The notes beneath the pieces were generated by a model. It did not search any database. It had not been told where the DNA came from and saw nothing but the letters and a program-made list of their open reading frames with translations. A stretch of DNA of 64,000 nucleotides from Notospermus geniculatus (lineage: Eukaryota; Nemertea; Pilidiophora; Heteronemertea; Lineidae). Location of the stretch: contig NMRB01000138.1 of assembly GCA_002633025.1 (NCBI GenBank), positions 107,824 through 171,823 on the forward strand. The letters are read 5' to 3'. Positions 12,201 through 24,200 of this stretch are shown in pieces. Within the stretch, counting starts at the first letter, position 1, and each line of letters opens with the position of its first letter. The position numbers and the translations under genes are program-made.

Positions 12201-15200
12201 ATTCTTGGTTTGACAGGTTTCACTTTGGGAGCCTCTGAAATTGAAAGCAATGACTGAATTGAACTTTTGTGCACTACTTCTGTCCTGGCTATTTCTTAGT
12301 TTCCCAACAGAGGGACAAAGTCGAGGGGGGCTCCGTTTCACTGTGTGTTATGTATAAACATAAGTAAATCACATGGGGTGTGATATATTTATGATATAAA
12401 CAACAACATGGCTACGGTATTGTATAACCCATAACTGCACCGACCAAGAAGACTTACCCATGTAATTCAAGATGGCGACTTTTGTGTCATCGCCAGCAGG
12501 ATTTGACGCCAGACACTCGTACTGCCCTGCGTCCTCACGATCCAGGTCCTTGAGAACAATGACGCCAGGTGCCGGGAACATTATCTTGTCATTCTCAATG
12601 AGTCCCTGTCCGTCTCGATACCAGGAGAAGCTCGGTGTCGGAAAACCGGATGACGTACACGTGAAGTTGACAGTGTCGCCGACGACGAAGTTTCGAATCT
12701 GGGGCATCACCAAGGCAACAGGATGTCCTGTAAGAAGTTGGAGTGGTGAACATTTCATCTGAATCCACAAACTGTCAGGGAAGAAATTTAAGAAAATTAC
12801 CGAGTCTCACAGTGACAACAAGATTGAAATCAAGACCTCCTGAGTGGTTGGACAGAGACGGAGCCACCATGCCGGTCCAGCTCTCACACGACAAACTTAC
12901 TATTTACAAAGACGTAGACAGATTCTTCATTGAATCCTCCCTCGTTTGTTGCACGGCAGATATAATGCCCTTCGTCCAGGTCATCAATGTTTCTGAAACG
13001 GACAAATGTTGAAACATCTATTATCGTAAACTTGTCATACACTGGCAAAACACTTCGTTTAAGATGCATGCCAAGATTGTTTACATACTGTATTTATATT
13101 TTGGAAAAAATGGTTGTGAAAGTGTTTGGACGTACTTGATTATGGCAGATCCATTGCTGAAGACCTTGTACTTATTGTCTGTCGTGATTTCCACTCTCTC
13201 CCCATTGCTGAAGCGGTACCACGTCATATTGTAGTCGACTGAGCTGTACGCGATGATGCACGTTAGCAACGCATGGTGACCGGGTGAAGCTGATATGTTG
13301 TACGGGGCGATAATGCTGGGGGGTGGCTCTGAAATGAAGCAGACGGCTTGATATAACTGTTATTCAGCAAAATTGAGAACTGTTGCTAGTACTTTGGTTC
13401 AGGCTGGGGATGACAGGCCTGAGCTCTTCCTGTCTCTTGTACCATAACCTTGGACGAGTCGCCACACAAACATTGGCCTGACAAAGAATTGAACCTATAC
13501 ACATGGGCAAAAGGTGGCGCCACTTACCTTTGATATCAAGGAATGTTTGAGCAATCGCTGATCCTGCAGCATTCGATGCATTACACATATACACCCCCTC
13601 AGAGAATATACTCGCCGACTCCACACGGTATGCGACAGTCTTTGGTTGACTGCAACATGAAAACAAAACAAGTCATGTCCATGAATTCGAGTCGAGATTT
13701 TTCACTGACATCACAATGGTCACGTGACTGAAAGAACCGGCCAGTTGGCTGTCAAATGGCCGGCGATGACGTCAAAACCGTCATGTCATGACAATTTGAC
13801 GTCACGATCTGTGTGCTGATGCTGTGTTCATGATGCTGTGATGTCGCTTGGTGGCCAATAGAGGTTTCCCACGTGACGTCATAACGGTCACGTTGGCCGT
13901 CAAATTGACCACATGTTTCCTGAAGGAACATCACGATGACATGATGACATTATTTCCTGCGCTGTCTCGTTGCGTCAGGCATAATGTCAATCCACGTGTA
14001 GCACCCAATTGACGCCAGTTTGCGTCATTTTGACAGCCAGTCACATGATTTGATGACGTCAGTGGGATCGTGTCGTCATGGAAATGTGACGTCATGTGAA
14101 GAACCTGGGATGAGCCAAACAGTGGTTGAATGAAATGGAACTTTAAACAGCGGCACAACCATCAACCAACCGATCAGTCATGAAAAGACGAGGCCTTGAC
14201 TTTCTACAAACTATCATCACCTGAAGAACAGCTGCTGTCCAACAACCTCGCCATCTTTTGACCACTGCACAGAATACGGCACCAAACTTTTCACTTGACA
14301 CAATAAGGTGGCTCGAGTATCGTAGAACCCAAATGTCGTCTCAGGCATTCGGACTTCTGGCGGTCCTGGAATTACGGGCGTGATGGCAGTGGGGGCTGTT
14401 CTCCAGAACTGGTAGCCCTTACTATCAATACCTTCAACCTAGAAAACAATAAATCGGAAAGTTGTCTCCGAATATTTCGCAAATTTTCGACCCCAATCGA
14501 AGAGATACCAGAGGTGAAAAGAAAGCTTGTTTTCATCATCTACATACATTGCACGATCAGCTAGGCCAACAAATGCCGGAAAATCTAGGTGCCGTCAAAC
14601 ATTCAACTCAGAGGCGGGAAATACACCAACGATATTTCAAGTGAAAGACTCTAACAACCATATCTGAATATTTCTGTCACTACACACCTTCAAGTAGAAG
14701 AATTCCTTATCTGGCGGCACAAATCCAGACACGTTATACAGCGTCGGGTGGTCAGTTTCCAAGACGAGGGGCACCTGTACCAGACTCTCACCGTACAAGT
14801 TCAGAAGTTCTAATTTGGTCATCCTGCCCGGAGGGTCAAGATCCGTGGCGTTTAACAAGATGTATGTAGGGATTCCTGGAAGCAGGAGACTTTTGGTAAA
14901 CTTCAGCAGATGACAGCTTGCCTAACAGTTAGCATATGACATCGCGAATGGCTTTTCTTCAAATTGGGGATATTTAGAACAAAATATTTGAAGAGGGTTT
15001 GTTTTTTATATCAGTCTTAGAATATTCTCCTCAATATTTTTCAATTTTAAGACAGAAGACAATAAATTTAGTGAAGAAGTGAAGATTTGCACGTATTTTT
15101 GATACATACCTTGCACTGGTCGATGGTCAGTCATATTCATGAGGAGAGTAGGTATTCTGGAGAATCCATGCACGAAATCCAGCGTGCTCAACCCCGTCAC

Positions 15201-18200
15201 ACGTAGCGTGTGTGCACTTTCGCTCCTCACGATCAGCTTCCACATCCCTGGCATGGGATTTTTTATACCAACGACCAGGGCTTTTTTGATCTTCAAGAGT
15301 TTTGTCAAACCATTTTGTTCGTTTATTTCCTGGCCTGGAAAGAAAATCCAACAGTAATTCAGTATTCCATTCTGGTAAACACTGCCTCAGTCACCCTGGA
15401 TGGAGTTGTTACCGGTACTTCTAAGTTGAGGGCAGACCGCCTTCTCCAACATCCTATAATACATGTAGTAATCAGGGGTTCGGACTGCATACTTGTGGTG
15501 GAGGAGTGAGCAGTAAGAACCCCTGAATAGACGATTCTCAAATTCGCAGATCTGCACACTTCCGCCGAAATCTCAACCAGAACCTCGATCTGAAACCGGC
15601 TGATGTGACGCCATCCATGATTCAGCAATGGTCAACTCTGATGCAGTGTCTTCGACGTCACTGTCGTGGGGTTGTCTGCGTTACGTCATTCAGTTTCAGA
15701 CTGAGGCTGTGGTTGAGATTTTAGCGGAAGTGTGCAGATCTTTGTCGTTTACGTCAATTTGAGAATGGTCTATACCTTAGAATGGTCTCCAAGTTTGAGG
15801 GACACAACCCCCTGCTTCAGAAAATGCAATATACCGGTACCAGCCTTACCGGTTGGATCTATAAGTTTTATGTGCGGCTTCGCCCCACTGAGTGCCACGG
15901 TCAGCTCCTTCAACTTATCATCAACAGGGAGGGAGTATTTCTGGATGTCGCCCTCATCGCGATCAGTCGACAGGATGTTCACTTTCCGAGACTGCACTGC
16001 AACTCGTACGAAGTTTAACACCTGGAAATTAATGACATTGTGATGATATCAAAGGCAAGATGAGAGAAACGGTGATCTCTTTTTAGGCCTCATACACCTG
16101 TGGGTTTCAAGCCTCATTCGGCAGTAAATCTTAGTAATTTTAGGCCGTGCTACCTCCAGAAAATGGGGGCATCCAAAACACGCACTGCATCCGCACAAGG
16201 AGGCGTGGATGCTTAATTTACTCTCAAAAACTTCCAGATATTTCTTAAGATGGGAGAAAATACAAGGGTTTACAGATTCTAACTACCAGTGCTCACTAAA
16301 AGCACAACTACATGAGTTGTTCACCAACTCATCGTAATCTAATTTCACGCCATGGGCATGTTTTGACAGACACAACAACATAAAATACGCTCAGTTTCCC
16401 CTCCCCAGTCTGCAATCACACCTGGCCGCGGTTCTCATGATACCTGGCTTCAAGTAGCTCTCAGTAGATGTTTTCAACAGCTATAAGAATTGCCCCCAAA
16501 GGAGGCCAGTCCACTTTTTCATCAACGCCTACGCTTACCTACTTCACATTATCATTGCAAGGTTATTTCATTGTCTGCCCTCTTTGCCTTAAGGCGGTGC
16601 TCCACGTGAGAATTTCCTCACGAAAGTTGGCTGTCTATGGGCAACTCAGCTGTAGAAAGCTATGGGCAGCTGCTTGTGTCACTAATCATACCAAGTCATA
16701 AGGAAAGCAATGATGATTAACTGCCCATTGAGAGCCAACTCGTGCAAGAAAACTACCACGTGGAGGAGCTCCTGGACCTTTAGCAAGGGTCAGGCGTGAA
16801 TCCAGAGGGGGGCGCACGCCTCCCCTTTTGGCCAAAAAATGTGTAAAATCGACCGCGAAATTCTGGAATTGGGCGCAAATTTCAATGTTCCTAGCACAGG
16901 GTGCCCCCTCTTTTCCCAAATCCTGGATCCGCCCCTGAGGGTGTGGCTCATAGATTCTGAACCATCATAAAGTTGGCAGCTCATTCTTAGGCGATATCGT
17001 GAGCAATCTTATCGCCACCGATCTTCTCGCCACCACCGCAGATTTGGCAATATCGGTTTTGAGATTGATTGACAATTGGCACCGTATTACGTTATTATAA
17101 CTCGGAGGCGCCCAAAGTCAACTATGGCTACCGCGGCTCACAAAACGATGATGAATTGGCGATCATCACTGATGAGAAGATTTCATTACTGTCCAGCACA
17201 CACCTGGCGTCAACAGCCGATTTTGATCGACGGCGAGCCGATTCCTTGCGATATCACCTGGCTCATGGAGGCTCGGTGCATCAAGTGCATCAAGATAAAC
17301 GATACCTGATTGACTTGTGACTTCTGAAGCAGGAAGACTTGTCCAGAGCTTGTGGAGGCAATCTTTTCGTAGGCTCGGAATCCCTCGTGAGATGTGTTAC
17401 CGCAGTCGCCCGTCATCACGAACACAACCTGAAAACAGGAATAGTGGAACATGTCTATTAACGATACATCGTGTTCCCCACTGTGGGTCTTGAAACCTTC
17501 TAGCATGGGCACTTTAGACTGCATACCTGGCACGCCAACCCTCAGGAAATCCTCCCAGGCTGGAGGGATGGGTCGTCCATTGGGGGTAAAGAAACGTCCC
17601 TATTTGAGAGGTGTCCTGATTACTAGGTATTCACCACGGATTACTGACGACTACGAACGACTACGATAAGATCAGTGCATAACGCGTGCGTGGGGTTACT
17701 GCCGCAGGTAGTCGTCAGTAACCCGTGGTGGACACCTATTGAGACTGGCATGAACAGAAATGACCAATTTGGGACTGTGAGTATTGGTGTCCTTAATAGA
17801 AAGGTGTTCTTGTGGCAAAGGTGTACACTAGGGGAAGTTCCACAGAAGGGTTTGTACATTCCCACAGGTGCTTCATCTTTAAAGACTCAGGCAAGATGCC
17901 TTTTTAAAATGATAGGAACACCCAGGAAACATACAGGTTCGTAAGCAACAGTCTCAAGTAGTCAAGGTGTGAGACAAAAAGTCGATATATATTATCATTT
18001 TCTTCATTACTAACCTGACTTTGTTTTGTTTGAATGAGAGTGAGAACCGACTCCGTTAACATATAATCCTTCGCCCTGGCGTCTGTGAAGACGTAGATAA
18101 ACGAGTTTGGTAGCGACTTCTGTAAGGCCAAGCGGATGGCGCCGACGGACATTTCTGGGCAGTCGCCGCCGCCTTGGACGTAAAGATCACGGAGCTCTTG

Positions 18201-21200
18201 TTGGAATTCTATAGGGTCGGTTGTGACGGTCACTGGACCTATCTCTGTAAAGAAATAAAGGGAATTTAGTAATGTCCCTGCTGTCTTTTGATGCTGGCAC
18301 AAGTTTATCACGAACCGGGCGTGTATGAAGGTTCGCAGCATTTCAGGGGCCTTTTTTCTCCTAAATAGGTGTAGTAGGAATAAAGATTGGATTCACACTT
18401 AGAGATATCATCACTCAAATCTTTTTCAAGGTATGTCAACTGCTGCCGTACCATTAATCATATACATGTACTAACAGAATATTGTTTAGGCAGCTTACAT
18501 AAACAGAACGTTTTTTCTCAAAGGCATCCTTGATTTTCTAGGCTTCTTTCATTTTTTTTGAAGTATGGTTTCAAATGAGGCATTTAGGTGTGTGCTCACC
18601 TGACAAAGCGAACTGAAGCACTATAAGAATATGACAAATCTGTTTACAGGGTATTCATTTAAAACTTGGCAGGTCCAAACATTCCACAGAATCAGGGTTG
18701 ATACTGCTGCGAATTTGTCATTCCTTCATACAATTTGAGTGAGTTCACGAATGGTTTCAAATTGGGGCACTACCCTTGACTACCAAAGGGTTGTGACATC
18801 GCTCCGCCCTCCGACAACGCTCGCACAAAAGTGGCGTAGTCTTTTGACAGGGAAGATATCTCCTCTAATCAATATATTTCAAGCGCTGAGTAGGCCTATT
18901 TTGTTTTGGTTGGAATTTCAGTCAGCTGCCCACACTATAGGCCTACCACTACCCCAGCATTGATATAAAGATAACGAGTTCTGCCCACGAAGTACAAAGA
19001 CTGCAGGAACTAATTAAAATGCATAATTAAGTCATATTTGAGAGGGACATCCTGCGAGATATCCGTGAGGAGAATCACAAAGAGATTTCACCCGGGCGGG
19101 TCACCAATATCATCACCATGCATCGAATAATGACATCCGAAACACGCAAGGAATATGAGGCCTCTTGTCATTTATAAGGGGGGAGTTCCCGATGTACTAG
19201 ACTTTGCCTAGTAGGCGATTAACCCTGTAACTGCCGTGATATCAGGCTTCTTGGAACGATTAAAATGTTTTGAGAGTTCATTTCCAATGGTATCTTGGAC
19301 ACGGGAGTGGGAGGGGGTTATTGTGATGTTATGACAGGCAAACACGGCAAAGCCGGGCATTTTGCGAAGCCTGCAATACAACAGTCACCAGAACAATTCC
19401 CAGGCATTTACTGTAGTTTCTGGGGGTCAGTTGCTTGTAACACGGTTCAATGACTGCCTGCTCCCCTGCAAAGTTATCATGAGTGGTGTGAGCCTGAATA
19501 TTGCTGATTGACCTTTTAAATGTGAAGGTACGGTATATATGCGGCTGGTGATGATTTGTTTATTAGAAAAACACCCACACGTACTAAGAATCTTAACCGA
19601 GAAGTTTTACAAACAACTGTAATGAAATCATGCAAAAAGCCAACCCCTAAAGTTTCTGAAGCGATCATTTCACGGAGAAACCTGTTCTGAATTCATCATC
19701 TTTATTTCAAGACGCAGACGTACAACATTTCCTCATACTTTTAACATCCTGGTTAGTTTACAACTTTATACCGAACGAACATCAATACGGCCCGGGCAAT
19801 ACGGTATAGCTTCACGAATACCTGGATGTAGCGACATATCAAAAGGTTGTCAGAAGAGAGCGAGATTTTTTGAGTTTTGAAATATTCAGCCCCAGACTCA
19901 TCAATATTGTTTCTTTAGACAATATTTGGCGATCTGTAATGCAGTTGTCACTGACTGTCACTGCATTTTTACGGAAAAGGAGCCAAACGTTTTCAAAGAG
20001 ATTACGAGAAAATGGATCGGGCCTCACATCGACACTCACAATTCCTTACTTGCTACATGCAGAATTTGGATGAAAACTGCCATCCTCCCACAGCAGGGCT
20101 TTGGTCTCGCTCTTCTTCATACACTTGCAACATAAAGTTTGTGTGAGTGGATGAAGAGGAGCGAGGTAAAAACCCCTGCTGTGGGAGGATGGAAGACTAC
20201 AGGGGCCAATATCATTTCTGTATTCCAGTTCATAGCCCAAGGAACAATTCTGCAAGTTCTACAAAGTTTATCACAGCATCCAGTGCCCCTCTGCCCAAAA
20301 GTTATGTTTAATTGTTAATAATTATCAAGGCAATCAGATAATTTTAAGCCAAATGTATTGCCCTGTCTGCCAGCATAGGTCATGTAGGTAATGATAGGAG
20401 TATTCTGATATATCAGTTAATCCACACGTGGCGGCAAGCTGCAGACGGCTACAGTAAATAGTGGAAAGGTTTTTTATGCCTCCTAGCTTCAGCTGTCAGG
20501 TATAGTAAGCAAGTTGATTTTTTGTTTTTTATTGCTTTCTGCACGACTAAACTTGTCTTCAGTACATTTGTCCAGAGTTTTTATACAGGATCTCCGAACT
20601 TCAAAGTTTTCTCCTGACTTCTCCGTTCACAAGACCGAGGCCGAAACAGATGCTGGCCAATTCATACTTCTTCTCCGTTTTGCGCTTTGCGCTTGTCTGT
20701 TCCCTATGTTTATGTGTGGTACCAACAATAAAACTACTTTTTCTACCACGCACTCGCATACATGGGGCAAGGTTGATAAGCGGTAGTTACAACATTGTCA
20801 AGAGAGGTCTTCCTTAACACGGGTATGTTTAGCGCAGGAAAGGGAATGAATACAGTGGCCCTTTAATTGGGCCTTTTTATTGCCTGGACAATCTTTAATC
20901 TTCCAGTTACCAATATAAACATTCTATTCCTCTGCATATCTCTCACACCATCCGACCCCCAAGTGCTCAAAGGTATGTTGTTCCTTGCTTGTTCCAATTG
21001 GTGTTATATCAACCGGAAGCGTTTTTTCCGATGCTCGATCACAAATATTCTTGTAGCTAGCGAAAGACACACCGCCATTACACTTGTAGCTCACCATTTG
21101 TAATAGTTTACTCCGAGTGCAGCCATTTCTATCTGGAGAGGTGAGTGTGTGACTTATGTGATGATTTTACAAAAACTGCAGCAGGTAAATGAACAAAGTA

Positions 21201-24200
21201 TTTACTCTACATTCTCTTGTGTGATGAACAAAGTATTTACTCTACATTCTCTCGTGTGAGGCCACTTATGAATAGACATCTTTAAGTTGGTAATTAACTA
21301 AGTATTTACTCTACGTTCTCCTGTGTGATGCCACTTGTGAATGGACAATCTTTAAGTTGGTAATGAACAAAGTATTTACTCTACATTCTCCTGTGTGAGG
21401 CCACTTGTGAATAGGCAATCTTTAAGTTGGTAATGAACTGAGTATTTACTCTACATTCTCTTGTATGAGGCCACTTGTGAATAGACAATCTTTAAGTTGG
21501 TAATTAACTAAGTATTTACTCTACATTCTCTTTTGTGATGCCACTTTTCATCAACAGACAATCTTCAAGTAGGGATATATTGCATGCGTCACAAATTCTC
21601 TGCATCGGCAGTCTTATCACAATATTGGGATACAATGTAACTTTTTATCCAGCTTTTATTGGTGTTAATTTCATTGATGACTGTATTATACCTGTGAGAT
21701 CTCCAGGTGTGGTGTAGTTGCATACCTTGTTTATTATTAAGTCACTCAGGTAGGTATGAAGAATGAATTAAAGTAAGTATCAATGTAAATGATATCTCAA
21801 AATTTCTAACTTCTTAGGTTGCCTTTTCTTTATGTCTGGTTCAGAATCCACCGAAATACATCTTGAAATATTACCGGTACCAAAAAATTGCAGTTCTAAG
21901 TCAAGAAACCTCCAGTTCATTATCATATCAAAAGCGTCAGTGTCAGAACTTCAGTTTGAAGATATCAACAGCCTGCTGTGTGGTCAGCAAGGCTGGCGGA
22001 TCATTACCAACAACAGAATCTGGACCCAACAATGCCAGACTCTGGAACATAACTGTGATTTTGGCGTAGGCCCTAATGTTTCATTTTCATACACTGGCAC
22101 AAAGTATGTACCGGGGTATGTGGATCTCGTATACTGGCCACAGTCCCATATATTCATCTGCATAATTGACAATGGATGATCATCTTCCCAAAACGCAATG
22201 CAGAATAATGCAAGAAACATAATTAGAATATATCGCACAGTAGCGACCGCTAATTGCCCAATTAAACAATGAATTAAATTGACGAATATAATTTCAAACA
22301 ATTATGAGAAGAAGAAGTGAGAAGCATCAAAACAGTCAAAATAGTCGAGAAATTAGTCCTTCATATTGTACCGGGTAACCTACATTGACCAGCAAACAAT
22401 TCATTCCTTTTTTAATAGATAAAAAATACAGTTTGATCTACGCCTCAGTATGCAGTACGTGTATGTGTACTTGTATCTTGCACATAACTCATCAAGAGTC
22501 TGTCCTTCAAAACCACAAAGGCCTACTTTTATGCTTCTTTCTCATTCCATACTTATGGCATTGACAAAGAATGCTGCTAGGCCCTTGATGCAATGGCATG
22601 GACTGATTACAAAACCGGCCCATAGGGACATTCATCTTTTGGTTAGGCACTTTTTGAATTGAAACTATAATGCCCACAGCAACACACTTATAAGGGATTT
22701 CATGATTTATGTTCGGCGGCACTTCATCGTGTGTCTTATGTAGGCCTAAAGACAAGCAGAAAGGGCTCTTAAAATATATATGTATATTCATGTTATCAAC
22801 ATTTGATATCAACAAAAACAGTGTGTTTCTTATAATTCGCCTTATCAATATTGCGAGACAGCAAACACCTTCAGTTCTCAAAGTCTAATAATTACAAAAT
22901 CTAGATAAAGTGATCCTTCAATGAACAGAGAGTGACAGATAATGGTTCCGTGTTATTTGGTGAGACAGGATGTCCTCTTAATACGGTACTGTAAACCGTG
23001 ATATTTTCGCGACGCTAAATGTTCGTGATTTTGGTGATCTACGAATTCGCGAAGAATAAATCTTCGCGATTGGAACCCTTCAGCTTCAAAAGAATAATAA
23101 GAAGAGTAATTTTCGCGCGATTTATGTTCGCGTTTTGACCCTTGAACGCGAAAATCGCGAAAATAAAACGCACGCGAAAATTTCACGGTTTACAGTACTA
23201 ATATCAAGACTGAAGAATCCACCTCCTTCATATCCTTGTATTTTGAATGTTGCTAGGCCTATTTCATGTCTTTATGCAATGGCATGGACTGGTTAAAAAA
23301 CCTAATAAAGGACATTCATTACTTGGAGACTGTCTGTCTAGAAACAAATACTAAATAGCCTTAATAGCCATACTTGACCGATGAAATCTTCCATTATCCC
23401 GGGTCACAAACTTCCTTTGATTCACTCTTTTGATATTTTTATTGTTGTATTATAAATCTCCCATCTACAAAGTTTGTTTTAAACTCATTTCACCGAGATT
23501 TTGTTCTTTAGAGTATAAAAGACCTACTGGCCCTCAACCCTTTTGTTGGATCAAAGGTTTTCTATAGACCCCCAAACTACAATGCTGCCAACACTTTTGT
23601 TGGATCAAAGGTTTTGCATAGACCCCGAACTACAATGCTGCCAACCCTTTTGTTGGATCAAATGTTTTCTACAGACCCCAAACGACAATGTTGCCAACCC
23701 TTTTGTTGGATCAACACTCTAACACTGCCTAGAATTAACACTGTTTTAATGCAACTTGGCCAGAATCAGAGGATAATTTCACCCCATGGAATTCATTTTT
23801 CCAACTCAAAAACAGCTTCTTTGCAAAAATAGCACCTCATCTGGGCATAAATTCCCCTTCTACATTTCCCAATATTTAACGATAAATATTTGTTCTCTTA
23901 CTGGTTAAAAAGTCCCTATGTACTTTACATTATCACTGCTTCTCACCGGAACGAAGCTCAAGTGATGTGACTCAGAGCGGAAACCATGGAGAAAGAAGAC
24001 GCATTGTAAAAAGTCGGACTGTGAACTTAACGGTCCATTTAATTCATAATCAGTGGAATGCAGAATGATCTCAGGAAGAAACCTTTTCTTATCTGATTTA
24101 CAATTCCTCTCCTTTCATTGTTTCTATGAAGTGTAGCATCTCCTCTGTCATCCTCCCATAGCAGGGCTTTGGTCTCACTCATCTTGTGTGAATGGATGAA

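Noticed and set aside
15330-15336. First AG (tttccag) as acceptor of hemicentin exon 5
   Set aside because: It would add five bases, break the frame from exon 4 and hit a stop; the next AG keeps phase 0.
21832-22179. 115-codon plus-strand frame in hemicentin intron 1
   Set aside because: No recognisable domain; lies in an AT-rich intron amid repeats.
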